A DNA stretch of 64,000 bases from NCBI RefSeq assembly GCF_027920545.1, contig NZ_CP115859.1, forward strand, positions 1,612,001 through 1,676,000, read 5' to 3'. Below are positions 45,947-55,163 of the stretch, in pieces. The position numbers were made by a program, and so were the translations under genes. Numbering within the stretch: the first letter of the stretch is position 1; every line of letters begins with the position of its first letter. Under the pieces are notes generated by a model. It made no database searches, had not been told where the DNA came from, and saw only the letters and a program-made list of their open reading frames with translations. Source of the stretch: Chryseobacterium camelliae. GTDB taxonomy: Bacteria; Bacteroidota; Bacteroidia; Flavobacteriales; Weeksellaceae.

Positions 45947-46914
45947 AAAAAATCCTCATCATTATGCATAACTATGCAGAAATCCCCACCCTGATCAGAA
46001 AAAACCTGGATGATTTGGGCTATGAAAATGTGGATTTTATTTTTTATGCTGAGGAAAAGTTCAGGTACAAAAACATGGCTCAAAAAGTCAAAAATCTTTA
46101 CCGGAAAACGATTTTAAAGGATAAAAGCTACAAAGATCAGCTTCGTAAGGAATTTATTAAAAGAACATTACTGGAAAAGGCAGAAAGGCTTCCTCATTAT
46201 GATGTCATCTTAATGCTGAATACTGATTTCTTTTCGGATGAATTCATTCGCATTATAAAAACCAAAACCAAAAAACTGGTCGGAAATCATTGGGATGGTC
46301 TCAGCAGAACACCGGCTATTTATTCAAAAATTAAATTCTTTGATGCCTTTTATGTTTTTGACAAGAGCGATGTGGATGAAAAAAATAAGATTTACTTTCT
46401 GACCAATTTCTTTTTTAATTTTAATGAAAGTCAGAAAGAGGAAATAATAAAGCAGGATGTTTTTTACTTAGGAACTTACGTTGAAGAACGCTTCAATGTT
46501 TTAAAGAACATCTCAAAAGTATTTACTCTGAAAAATATTTCGCAAAAAATCATTTTATTTACCTGGGATAAACGAGAAGCTGAAGGTGAAATTACATTTA
46601 CCAATCAGTTTTTATCGTATGAAGAAAACATGAGTCATGTAAAAAGTTCTAAAGCGCTTTTAGATTTAAAATTAAAAGAACACAACGGATTATCTTTTCG
46701 GTTTTTTGAAGCATTGAAATATCATAAAAAGCTGATCACAGATAATGCCTATGTAAAAGACTATGATTTTTATAAAAAAGAAAATATCTTTATCATAGGA
46801 GAAGACAGCGAGGAGGAATTAAAGAGCTTTGTTGAAAGTCCTTATCAGGAAATACCTGCTGAAATCAAAAATAAATATAGTTTTGAAAACTGGTTTAAGA
46901 CCCTAATTTCTTAA
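45943..46914 (+). CDS. Putative LPS-core glycosyltransferase (RfaS-like)
   Basis: This 323-residue protein is a paralog of gene 44040, with the shared C-terminal pattern NGLSFRFFEALKYHKKLITDN and DYDFYKKENI. The N-terminus has ILIIMHNYAEIP. It is coupled to the GT2 on each side: 4-base overlap upstream, 3-base gap downstream. The two [RfaS-like + GT2] pairs probably act in sequence on one glycan. The donor and acceptor are unknown. Confidence 0.72.
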   Translation: MKKILIIMHNYAEIPTLIRKNLDDLGYENVDFIFYAEEKFRYKNMAQKVKNLYRKTILKDKSYKDQLRKEFIKRTLLEKAERLPHYDVILMLNTDFFSDEFIRIIKTKTKKLVGNHWDGLSRTPAIYSKIKFFDAFYVFDKSDVDEKNKIYFLTNFFFNFNESQKEEIIKQDVFYLGTYVEERFNVLKNISKVFTLKNISQKIILFTWDKREAEGEITFTNQFLSYEENMSHVKSSKALLDLKLKEHNGLSFRFFEALKYHKKLITDNAYVKDYDFYKKENIFIIGEDSEEELKSFVESPYQEIPAEIKNKYSFENWFKTLIS

Positions 46915-46917
46915 AAC

Positions 46918-47754
46918 ATGAGTGAAAAAATTTCTATTATCATTCCTTATTACAACGGTGAAGACTATATTCATGAAACGCTGAAAAGTGTTTATGACCA
47001 AACCTATCCGGATTTTGAAATCATCATTGTCAATGACGGTTCAGATAGAGCCGTTTTAGATTCTATTGAAAACAATGAGGCATTCAGGAATCTAACAATC
47101 GTTCACCAGGAAAACCAGGGACAGTCTTCAGCCCGCAATAACGGCGTAACACATGCTTCAGGAAAATATATCCTTTTTCTGGATTGTGATGATATCATAG
47201 AAAAGACATTTTTAGAAAAGACCCATCAGATTCTTTCTAAAAACCCTGCCATAAGAATTTGCTACACCAAAGGAAAATTCTTTGAAAAAACAGATAAGGA
47301 ATGGGTTTTACAGCCTTTTAACACCTTTGATTTCTTAATTGAAAACTGTATTCCGATTACAGCACTTATTTACAAGGAAGATTTTGAGCAGACAGGTGGT
47401 TTTGATACCCAACTCAGCTATTATGAAGACTGGGATTTTTGGATCTCTTTAATTGAAAAAGGAATAACCCCCCATAAAATTGATGAGTTTTTGTTTTTCT
47501 ACAGAATTAGAAATACTACCAATTCACTAACCAACACAAGCATAGACAACAGCTCGAAATTATCTGACAACTTCTTTAAGATCTATCAAAAGCATTATAC
47601 TTTTTACCAACAAAACGGCTTGGATTTCCACAGCATTATGAGCTTAATCCGGGAGAATAAAAAGTATAAAGCTAAATATTATAATGAATGGTACAGAAAA
47701 TTGATTTACAAATTTTTCAAGCCTAAAAAATACCAGAAGATTTATAAGAATTAA
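46918..47754 (+). CDS. GT2 family glycosyltransferase
   Basis: This 278-residue protein has ISIIIPYYNGEDYIHETLKSV, IVNDGSDRAVL, the loop QGQSSARNNG and the metal motif LFLDCDDII. It is a typical GT-A inverting transferase of the wcaA type. A Lys/Tyr-rich C-terminus could contact the membrane. It is the last gene of the coupled plus-strand module and overlaps the minus-strand bifunctional gene by 4 bases at the tail. Confidence 0.92.
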   Translation: MSEKISIIIPYYNGEDYIHETLKSVYDQTYPDFEIIIVNDGSDRAVLDSIENNEAFRNLTIVHQENQGQSSARNNGVTHASGKYILFLDCDDIIEKTFLEKTHQILSKNPAIRICYTKGKFFEKTDKEWVLQPFNTFDFLIENCIPITALIYKEDFEQTGGFDTQLSYYEDWDFWISLIEKGITPHKIDEFLFFYRIRNTTNSLTNTSIDNSSKLSDNFFKIYQKHYTFYQQNGLDFHSIMSLIRENKKYKAKYYNEWYRKLIYKFFKPKKYQKIYKN

Positions 47755-49787
47755 TCTTCAAATCCTAAGTATGCAAGCATTTTCTTGATATTCTCTTCCT
47801 GAGTTTCTATGGAGAATTTTGAAAGCGGCAAAAGGCTGTTTTCATGTAAAGTCTGCCACAACTGTTCATTGTCATAAAGCTCAAGGATTTTATCCGCAAA
47901 ATTCTGTGGATTTTCATCAGAAATCAATGCGGTTTTACGGTCTTCCAGGCTCATTCCTTCCGCTCCGATGCCTGTGGTAACAACTGGTAATTTAAACTCT
48001 AAAGCTTGTCCGATTTTCCCTTTTACTCCGGCTCCGTACCGAAGCGGCGCCACAAAAACCCTGGCGTTTTCGAACCAGTGATCAACCGATTTCTGGAATC
48101 CTAAAATCTGAAATTGTTCTGAATGATATTCCTGCTTCAGCTCTTCAGGAAAATCCGGGCCTAAAATAAAAATTTTAATCTCTTTATTTTTTTCCCATAC
48201 CAAAGGCATAATCTCATTATGCAGAAACTTTACGGCATCAATATTCGGTAAGTGATTATACCCCCCAATAAAAAGAAGTCCGTCTCTCTTTAAGAAATCA
48301 ACAGGCTTTGGATGTACCGCCTGATGAATATTGCTTACCGTAAATATTTTCTCATAGCTTACTCCGTTCTTCGAAACTGCATTTTTTTCTTCATCGCTGA
48401 TAGACACCACAGCATCTACGGTATTCATTCCAAAATATTCTTTCTCTCTGAAAAAATCGATAAGTTTTTCTCTGTCTTTTGTGACCTCGATATACTTATT
48501 CTCCCGCTCCATCCTTAAATAATGAAGATCTACCATATCATACACCAGTTTCTTTCCGGAAATAAGATACTTGATATCCTGATACCAATAATCAAAACCT
48601 ATTGGCCTGAACAACCAGATAATGTCGACCGAACGAATCGCTTCTTTTACCTGATCTGCAACTTTTACAATTTTATCCTTTAACGTAACATAATCCATAC
48701 ATACTTCTACGCCTATTCCTCTGAAGAATTTTACGTAGGCAAGATCGGTCACCTCATCGAAATGTCTTACTGCTAAAGTAATTTTATGATTATTTTTTTG
48801 AAGGATTTTAATGATTTCTAAAAATCTTCTCGACCCGGAATCCTGATCAGGTTTGGGCATATTTTCTTCCAGAAAAAGAAAGTTTGGAGCCTTGTAATGC
48901 GTACTGTAATCGATTTTTTCGTTATTTACATATTCTCTATCTGCAAAATAAGATTTCCAATAATTAACGAAATTTTCTTTATCATTGCCAGTTCCTGCTT
49001 TAAAAGAATTATCAAAACAAGCAATCTCTGAAAACGGATGATAGTAAGTTTCTAATTTTTTTTCTTTTTTCAGATTCAAACACAAATCTGCTTCTGCAAA
49101 ATATAATGAAGAAAAAGTTTCGTTCAGTAAATTTAAATCTCCGTTTTTATTGATTTTATGAAATAACAGACTTCCTGCACAAAAGTTTACTTTTCTTAAA
49201 AAATTAAATTGAGGCGTATCAATTGCTTCAGATTTACCTAATTCTATAATTTCTGCGTTTTTAAAAACTAAATTTCCGGCTTCGATTACGGTATTTTCCA
49301 GTGAAATCATTTTAGAACCTACTGCACCTGCATTTTCTTTGACTTTAAAAACCTCCATTAAACTTGACAAATAATTTTCCTGAACCAAGGTATGAGAGTC
49401 TAAAAGATAAATAAATTTTCCTTTTGCCTTTTCAATAGAAAGATTTACAGTTTGAGTTAAACCATTGCTTTCCTTATTACTGAGCAGGCTTATTCCTTTT
49501 ATCTTTTCTAAATATTGCTGGGCTTCAACGTTTTTTTCATTAATAACAATAATTTCTTTGGAAATGTTTTGATCATATTTTTCAATAGCATAAAGACAAT
49601 TGAGAATCATTTTCAAATCATTAATACTATGAATAATAATTGAAACTTCAGGATTGGTTTGTGTAGGAATATTAAATGGATGACTTTTAAAAAAATCAAG
49701 ATTCAGAAGATCGACCGATACCCTTCTTCTATTTTTGATAAAGCGATAGTCCTTGATTTTATTTTTAAAAAACCTTTTAATTCCCAT
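47751..49787 (-). CDS. Bifunctional GT2-GT4 glycosyltransferase
   Basis: This 678-residue protein carries two transferase domains. The N-terminal GT2 domain (about 45-270) has VSIIIHSINDL and, in place of the usual DAD, LLDSHTLV, so its metal site is altered. The C-terminal GT4 domain (about 305-678) has FLEENMPKPDQDSGSRR, LLFIGGYNHLPNIDAV and GAGVKGKIGQALEFKLPVV. Fused GT2-GT4 proteins could add two sugars in a row. It lies on the minus strand, between convergent and divergent GT genes. Confidence 0.9.
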   Translation of the reverse strand: MGIKRFFKNKIKDYRFIKNRRRVSVDLLNLDFFKSHPFNIPTQTNPEVSIIIHSINDLKMILNCLYAIEKYDQNISKEIIVINEKNVEAQQYLEKIKGISLLSNKESNGLTQTVNLSIEKAKGKFIYLLDSHTLVQENYLSSLMEVFKVKENAGAVGSKMISLENTVIEAGNLVFKNAEIIELGKSEAIDTPQFNFLRKVNFCAGSLLFHKINKNGDLNLLNETFSSLYFAEADLCLNLKKEKKLETYYHPFSEIACFDNSFKAGTGNDKENFVNYWKSYFADREYVNNEKIDYSTHYKAPNFLFLEENMPKPDQDSGSRRFLEIIKILQKNNHKITLAVRHFDEVTDLAYVKFFRGIGVEVCMDYVTLKDKIVKVADQVKEAIRSVDIIWLFRPIGFDYWYQDIKYLISGKKLVYDMVDLHYLRMERENKYIEVTKDREKLIDFFREKEYFGMNTVDAVVSISDEEKNAVSKNGVSYEKIFTVSNIHQAVHPKPVDFLKRDGLLFIGGYNHLPNIDAVKFLHNEIMPLVWEKNKEIKIFILGPDFPEELKQEYHSEQFQILGFQKSVDHWFENARVFVAPLRYGAGVKGKIGQALEFKLPVVTTGIGAEGMSLEDRKTALISDENPQNFADKILELYDNEQLWQTLHENSLLPLSKFSIETQEENIKKMLAYLGFED

Positions 49788-49883
49788 TTTAAATTTATTA
49801 TTTTGTCTAAGTTTTTTGCGAGAACGAATTTAAGCATTTATTTCCTCAACTTTCAAAAGACTCTCACCTAAACAAAATCATCA

Positions 49884-51035
49884 ATGAATTTTTCTAATAA
49901 AAACTTATTATTTTTCTTTCCTGAAAGTCCTTTCTCCAAAAGAGCCGGGAATGTTTTGCGTACCTACACCAATCTTAAACAATTGAAATCAGTAGGTTTA
50001 AGCATTGATCTTGTGGGTGTAGAAGATTATTACAAAAGTTTTGGAGATACTGTTGAAAGTATTGATTTTGCAATTATTAATGATGTTTTTGTTCTGAAAA
50101 CCAAACCACCAAAGAAAAAACTGACCTTTGAGTATTGGAAATATAAAATTCAGAAAAAATTTAATAAACAACATTCAAATCAATATCTCACTCAATATCT
50201 GAAAGATAATTTCACGGCTATTCTTGATAAAAAAAAGTACGATTATATTTTTATCAATTATGAATTCTGGACAGATCTCATCCGTGATCAGGATTTAAAA
50301 GGAGCGAAAACAATTGTTGATACTCACGACTGGATTACTTTGAATGAGTTTTACAACAACAAAAACTTAGATTTAGGCACAAGATTTGGTGAAGAAATTA
50401 AGAATCTTTCATTTTACGATAAAGTGGTTACCATTTCGCAGGATGAATATTTTATTTTCAAAAGTTTTCTTGGAGACAAGGTAATTAACATTCCGCCAAG
50501 TTTTCCCGAAAATTTCGAAGATACAAATACCGAAAAAAAATATGATCTTATATTTGTAGGCAGCGACAATCCTTTCAATGTATTATCTATCAACTGGTTT
50601 GTAGAAAGAGTTTTGCCTCTTCTTTCCAAAGAAATAAAAATTTGTATTATTGGAAGAATCTGTAAGCATGTTCCGGATCATGAAAGTATTGAAAAAGTAT
50701 TTTTTACAGACAATTTAGAGACATATTATCAGGCATCCAAAATTGCAATCTGCCCAATGCTGAAAGGAACCGGCATAAAAATTAAAGTCGTGGAGGCAAT
50801 GTCTTACGGATTACCGATTGTAGGAACCGAAAAAGCGGTTGACGGTTTTTCAGACAAAAAAAATAACGGCTGTAGGGTAAGTGATAACGAAATCATATTT
50901 GCCGATATAATCAAAAATCTTTTAAACAATCCATCAGATTACGAGAGACAAAAACAGGAAGCCATCCACTTTTTCAAGAATAATTTTTCAGAAAAAAAAT
51001 CGGTTGAGCTTTGGGAAAAAACTTTAATTTTTTAA
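49884..51035 (+). CDS. GT4-type glycosyltransferase
   Basis: This 383-residue GT-B protein has the N-terminal FPESPFSKRAGNVLRTY stretch and VDTHDWITL. In the donor domain are LIFVGSDNPFNVLSI and the GTGIKIKVVEAMSYGLPIV motif with the E-x7-E type residues. It is probably a step in the same surface glycan as its neighbours. The DUF6492-like gene starts 8 bases after its stop. Confidence 0.92.
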   Translation: MNFSNKNLLFFFPESPFSKRAGNVLRTYTNLKQLKSVGLSIDLVGVEDYYKSFGDTVESIDFAIINDVFVLKTKPPKKKLTFEYWKYKIQKKFNKQHSNQYLTQYLKDNFTAILDKKKYDYIFINYEFWTDLIRDQDLKGAKTIVDTHDWITLNEFYNNKNLDLGTRFGEEIKNLSFYDKVVTISQDEYFIFKSFLGDKVINIPPSFPENFEDTNTEKKYDLIFVGSDNPFNVLSINWFVERVLPLLSKEIKICIIGRICKHVPDHESIEKVFFTDNLETYYQASKIAICPMLKGTGIKIKVVEAMSYGLPIVGTEKAVDGFSDKKNNGCRVSDNEIIFADIIKNLLNNPSDYERQKQEAIHFFKNNFSEKKSVELWEKTLIF

Positions 51036-51043
51036 ATGACATT

Positions 51044-51859
51044 ATGCATTCACTTATTTTATTCATTAAAACATATAAACCCGATTTTGAAAGGGTACAA
51101 AAACTTCTTGCGTCCATAGAAAAACATAACAAAGAAAACATCCCGGTTCTTATATCTGTGAATGACAATGATTTTGATTTTTTTAAAAATAATATTGCAG
51201 ATTATAACGTTATTAAGGATTCAGACATTTTTGAAGCCGACAGTTCGGATGGATGGAGATACCAACAAATCATAAAAGCACACGTTTATAAATTAAATAT
51301 CTGCAAAAATTATTTGTGTATTGATTCTGATTCAGAATTCATCCGAGATTTTTATTATTCAGACTTTCTGTATGATGAAAATACGCCTTACACGATAATG
51401 CATGAGTCTAAACCATTTTTGGAAACCATGGAAAACATTGGATTAGACTCTGAAAACATTTTCTTTAAAGAGGCATTACGAGCCACTCGCCCATTGTTTG
51501 AAAATAAAGGAAAAGAATGGGATTACGGCCCATCTCCATATCTTTGGAGCTGTAAGGTTTGGGAACATTTTGTAGAAGTTTATTTAAAAAATGAAAATAA
51601 AACTTTTTTAGATTTCTTCCAGCAAATAGATAAGGTTACTCCACCATCAGAATGTGTGATATACGGCGAATATCTTCTTAAAACCAAACTTATAGATCTG
51701 TATCCTATAGAAGGTTTTTTTAAAGTATATCATTATGAAAAACAATATCAGATTGAAAAAAAATTCCATGATATTGAGAAATTTAAAAAAGTATATTTAG
51801 GTGTCATCTTCCAGAGTAATTGGCAGATAAAAAAGAAAAAATTCCTATTGTTTAAATGA
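51044..51859 (+). CDS. DUF6492-like protein of the glycan cluster
   Basis: This 271-residue protein resembles the DUF6492 group, putative GT-A-like proteins found in glycan loci; the label is from memory. It has FIKTYKPDFERVQKLLASI, then LCIDSDSEFIRDF, which could serve as a metal-binding DxDxE-type motif, and YGPSPYLWS later. The frame extends back to 51011 inside the previous gene; I chose the ATG at 51044. The next gene overlaps by 4 bases. Confidence 0.75.
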   Translation: MHSLILFIKTYKPDFERVQKLLASIEKHNKENIPVLISVNDNDFDFFKNNIADYNVIKDSDIFEADSSDGWRYQQIIKAHVYKLNICKNYLCIDSDSEFIRDFYYSDFLYDENTPYTIMHESKPFLETMENIGLDSENIFFKEALRATRPLFENKGKEWDYGPSPYLWSCKVWEHFVEVYLKNENKTFLDFFQQIDKVTPPSECVIYGEYLLKTKLIDLYPIEGFFKVYHYEKQYQIEKKFHDIEKFKKVYLGVIFQSNWQIKKKKFLLFK

Positions 51860-52755
51860 AAATATCAATAGTAACAGCATATTACAACCGAAAAAAACTC
51901 TTTGACAATACTCTTTTGAGTATTTCAAAACAAATTGAAAATCACAGATTAGACATTGAAGTAATTGCTGTAGATGACGGGAGTGATGAAGATGAAAGAT
52001 TAGAGGATCTTATCAATAAGTATCCGTTTTTAAAAATAATCCGATTAGAAAAAAAAGATAAATGGTACTCTAATTCCTGTATTCCTTTTAATATAGGGTT
52101 CAAAGAGGCAAAAGGAGATATTATCATATTACAAAATCCAGAATGTACTCATTATGGTGATGTTTTAAAGTATACGCTAGAAAACATCAACCATGAAAAT
52201 TATATAAGCTTTGCCTGTTTTTCTCTTGGTGCAGAGAGTACAAATAATATTGAAATATTCCTGAAAGACTCTGAAAAGCTGAAAGATTTAATGCAAAAAA
52301 ACAGTGTAGGATATATCGGTGACGGGCTAGATTGTTGGTACAATCACCCTGTTATAAATCCGACAGGATATCATTTCTGCGCTGCGATAACAAAAGAAAA
52401 TCTGTACGACTTGGGAGGGTTTGACGAAAGGTTTGCAAAAGGTATTGCATTTGATGATAACGAGTTTTTATATCGAGTACATTTAAAAGGTCTTGATGTA
52501 CAAATTGTAGAAGAACCTATTGTTCTTCACCAAAATCATTATTCTAAAATATCTTATACTACAGATAAAAATCTTTTAGATGATAAAACCTATCAACAAA
52601 GATTAAAATTAGCCGAAAAAAACCGCATCTTATTTGAGCTGGTTACAAAATCTCAAAAACCATGGCGGGTTAATTACTTTTGTGAAAACGAAGAGCACAA
52701 GACTGAAAAAAAATTCTTAGAAAAAATAAAAATTAAACTCAAGAAGCTTTTTTAA
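51856..52755 (+). CDS. GT2 family glycosyltransferase with Glyco_transf_7C-like part
   Basis: This 299-residue protein has ISIVTAYYNRKKLFDNTL, VDDGSDEDERLEDL and the loop SCIPFNIGFKEAKGDIII, where ILQNPEC replaces the usual DxD region. The C-terminal GGFDERFAKGIAFDDNEFLYRV matches the galactosyltransferase-like C-terminal segment. It is the last gene of the island, coupled by ATGA to the DUF6492-like gene. Confidence 0.88.
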   Translation: MKISIVTAYYNRKKLFDNTLLSISKQIENHRLDIEVIAVDDGSDEDERLEDLINKYPFLKIIRLEKKDKWYSNSCIPFNIGFKEAKGDIIILQNPECTHYGDVLKYTLENINHENYISFACFSLGAESTNNIEIFLKDSEKLKDLMQKNSVGYIGDGLDCWYNHPVINPTGYHFCAAITKENLYDLGGFDERFAKGIAFDDNEFLYRVHLKGLDVQIVEEPIVLHQNHYSKISYTTDKNLLDDKTYQQRLKLAEKNRILFELVTKSQKPWRVNYFCENEEHKTEKKFLEKIKIKLKKLF

Positions 52756-52810
52756 GCTTCAGCCAAATAAGAACCGGCTAAAGTTTAACAAACAGTACGT
52801 TCAATTATAA

Positions 52811-52840
52811 AAAAAATTCCCTGTATTCTAATACAGGGAT
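52811..52840 (-). terminator. Minus-strand terminator
   Basis: The stem TCCCTGTATT / AATACAGGGA (52819-52828 with 52831-52840) is preceded on the plus strand by A7, which becomes the T run for minus-strand transcription. It marks the end of a minus transcript through the cupin gene and the small ORF. Confidence 0.75.
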
Positions 52841-52908
52841 TATAAAAAATACGGAAGGATTATTTTTTTATCGACATGCTGATATATTATTTAGAAAGGC
52901 AGCATCAT

Positions 52909-53098
52909 TTATTCCAGAGGGTAATTTCCGTTAGCTATTACATTAATAGTGAGAACTCCAATCCGCAGGGAATTTACTAACTCTCCATATTCTGTATTAT
53001 TATCGGGTACAACAGGTACATTTTCCGCAAATAATCTTTCTTCCTCTTGAGAAACAGGAACATACAAAAAACATAAGCAAAAACGACAAAAGCTTCAA
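52909..53098 (-). pseudogene. Small lipoprotein gene, apparently frameshifted
   Basis: From a TTG at 53096-53098 one frame reads LKLLSFLLMFFVCSC, a good lipoprotein signal peptide, then runs into a stop. One base over, the frame continues as SQEEERLFAENVPVVPDN, ending at a stop at 52909-52911 with IANGNYPLE. Joining the two by a single-base shift near 53050 would give a small lipoprotein of about 63 residues. It lies downstream of the cupin gene and before a minus-strand terminator. It may be a real gene with a sequencing error, a decayed gene, or chance. Confidence 0.4.
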
Positions 53099-53143
53099 CC
53101 CTGTCAATATAATATAACGAAGCTTCCTTAGTATATTGTATTT

Positions 53144-53488
53144 TTATGCTCTGTCATACTCATCCTCAATTCTCACGATATCATCCTCACCAAAATAAGT
53201 ACCGGTCTGCACCTCTATGAAAACAACAGGTTTATCAGAAAGATTCATCATTCTATGCTTTGCTCCCAGCGGAATAAAAATGCTCTCACCATATTTCAGG
53301 TTAATCTCTTTATCGTCTAAGACTATCGTAGCATCCCCTTCAATAATCGTCCATTGCTCTTGTCTTTTATGATGATATTGATAAGATAGTTTTTGCCCGG
53401 GATTTACTTCGATTCTTTTTAATTTGTAATTCGGCTCATCCGCTAATACAAAATATTTTCCCCAAGGTCTTTCGCCAATTTCTAACAT
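53144..53488 (-). CDS. Mannose-6-phosphate isomerase-type cupin
   Basis: This 114-residue protein starts LEIGERPWGKYFVL, the typical beginning of the C-terminal cupin of type II phosphomannose isomerase/GDP-mannose pyrophosphorylase (ManC). It has KLSYQYHHKRQEQWTIIEG and SIFIPLGAKHRMMN with the metal-binding His and Glu residues. Here it is a stand-alone domain. Its place beside the glycan island suggests mannose or GDP-mannose supply; activity without the nucleotidyltransferase part is unproven. Confidence 0.88.
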   Translation of the reverse strand: MLEIGERPWGKYFVLADEPNYKLKRIEVNPGQKLSYQYHHKRQEQWTIIEGDATIVLDDKEINLKYGESIFIPLGAKHRMMNLSDKPVVFIEVQTGTYFGEDDIVRIEDEYDRA

Positions 53489-53511
53489 AGTTTAAGAATT
53501 CATTATTGATA

Positions 53512-53519
53512 CAAAAATA
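53512..53519 (-). promoter_or_regulatory. Putative -7 box of cupin gene
   Basis: The minus strand reads TATTTTTG, 23 bases before the start codon. Confidence 0.45.
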
Positions 53520-53581
53520 GAAATTATGATTGATGGAAACAACCAATTTATAAAAAGCTTATTCAAACACATAAAATTGAG

Positions 53582-53589
53582 TAAATTTG
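53582..53589 (+). promoter_or_regulatory. Putative -7 box of gltX
   Basis: TAAATTTG followed by CACC, ending 19 bases before the gltX ATG. No well-spaced -33 TTG. Confidence 0.5.
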
Positions 53590-53608
53590 CACCAAAATTT
53601 TAATTGAA

Positions 53609-55114
53609 ATGGAGAAAGTAAGAGTACGTTTTGCTCCAAGTCCGACAGGACCTTTGCATTTAGGAGGCGTAAGAACGGCATTATATGATTACCTTTTTGC
53701 TAAAAATCAAGGTGGTGAATTTGTCTTAAGAATTGAAGATACAGATACCGCAAGATACGTGGAAGGAGCAGAGGAATACATCGAAGAAGCACTTGAATGG
53801 TGCGGAATCATTGCTGACGAAAGCCCTAAAAAAGGAGGAAAGTTTGCTCCGTACAGACAATCTGAAAGAAGAGATATTTACGACAGATATACCGAGCAAA
53901 TCTTAAAAACTGATTATGCTTACATCGCTTTTGATACAGCGGAAGAGCTAGATGCCATTCGTGCGGAATACGAAGCAAAAGGTGATGTTTTCTCTTATGA
54001 CAATAAAACAAGAAACCGTTTAAGAAACAGCCTTGCACTTTCTGAAGAAGAAGTTCAAAAATTACTGGATGAAAAAACTCCGTATGTGGTAAGATTCAAA
54101 ATGCCTGTTGACAGAACATTGAATCTTGAAGACATTATCCGAGGCAAATCATCTGTAAACACCAATACGCTGGACGATAAAGTTTTGGTAAAAAACGACG
54201 GAATGCCGACTTACCATTTTGCCAACATCATCGATGATCATGAAATGGAAATTTCTCACGTGATCCGTGGCGAAGAATGGCTGCCTTCTTTAGGCTTACA
54301 TACTTTATTATATGAAGCAATGGGTTGGGAAGCACCTCAGTTTGCACATCTTTCGTTGATTTTAAAACCGGAAGGAAAAGGAAAATTGAGTAAAAGAGAC
54401 GGTGACAAATTCGGATTTCCGGTTTTTCCATTAAATTTCACAGATCCTGCAACAGAAAATGTTTCTAAAGGTTACAGAGAAAGCGGATATCTTCCTGAAG
54501 CGTTTATCAATATGGTTGCCCTTCTAGGCTGGTCTCCTGCAGATGATAAAGAAATTTTATCTCTTGATGAGATGGCAAAAGAATTTGATTTAAATAAAGT
54601 TCACAAAGCCGGAGCAAGATTCAGTAAAGAAAAAGCAGAATGGTTCAATCATCAATATATTCAGAAAACATCTGATGAAGCATTATTGAATATGCTGAAA
54701 AATTCAAATCCGAACATTACTCTCTCTGATGAAAAATTATTAAAAGTGATTCATCTGATGAAAGAAAGAGCAACTTTTCCGAAAGACATCTACGAAAACG
54801 GAAAGTTCTTCTTCGAAGCTCCAACTTCTTATGATGAGAAAGCATCTAAAAAAGCATGGAACGATGAAACTTCTGCAATTTTAGGAGAATTGGCTTCAAA
54901 TTTAGAAGGAGCAGACTTCAATGCTGAAAATCTAAAGCAGGTTGTTCACGATTTCGCAGAAAATAAAGGTTTAGGAATGGGTAAAGTAATGATGCCGTTG
55001 CGTTTATCGTTAGTAGGAGAACTGAAAGGCCCTGATGTTCCTGACATCATGGAACTTCTTGGAAAAGAGGAAACTATCTCCAGAATAAGCAATGCTATAA
55101 ATAATTTTAAATAA
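53609..55114 (+). CDS. gltX: Glutamate--tRNA ligase
   Basis: This 501-residue class I synthetase charges tRNA-Glu. The HIGH-type motif HLGG is at residues 17-20 in [15 protein letters not shown], and the KMSKS-type motif is KLSKR near residues 258-262. Length and the discriminating [11 protein letters not shown] segment match bacterial GluRS. A C-terminal anticodon-binding domain follows. accA starts 49 bases later, with its own -7 box. Confidence 0.97.
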   Translation: MEKVRVRFAPSPTGPLHLGGVRTALYDYLFAKNQGGEFVLRIEDTDTARYVEGAEEYIEEALEWCGIIADESPKKGGKFAPYRQSERRDIYDRYTEQILKTDYAYIAFDTAEELDAIRAEYEAKGDVFSYDNKTRNRLRNSLALSEEEVQKLLDEKTPYVVRFKMPVDRTLNLEDIIRGKSSVNTNTLDDKVLVKNDGMPTYHFANIIDDHEMEISHVIRGEEWLPSLGLHTLLYEAMGWEAPQFAHLSLILKPEGKGKLSKRDGDKFGFPVFPLNFTDPATENVSKGYRESGYLPEAFINMVALLGWSPADDKEILSLDEMAKEFDLNKVHKAGARFSKEKAEWFNHQYIQKTSDEALLNMLKNSNPNITLSDEKLLKVIHLMKERATFPKDIYENGKFFFEAPTSYDEKASKKAWNDETSAILGELASNLEGADFNAENLKQVVHDFAENKGLGMGKVMMPLRLSLVGELKGPDVPDIMELLGKEETISRISNAINNFK

Positions 55115-55132
55115 AATTACCATAATTTTTCA

Positions 55133-55140
55133 TACATTTG
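55133..55140 (+). promoter_or_regulatory. Putative -7 box of accA
   Basis: TACATTTG ends 23 bases before the accA ATG. Confidence 0.5.
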
Positions 55141-55163
55141 AAAGATTTAATTTACTTCAAGAA

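Larger units (their letters stand above)
52756..53143. other. 388-base gap after glycan island
   Basis: No intact gene of normal size. Contents, all readable on the minus strand: a frameshifted small lipoprotein-like ORF at 52909-53098 and a terminator at 52811-52840. The stretch 52841-52908 shows nothing I can assign. Confidence 0.6.
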
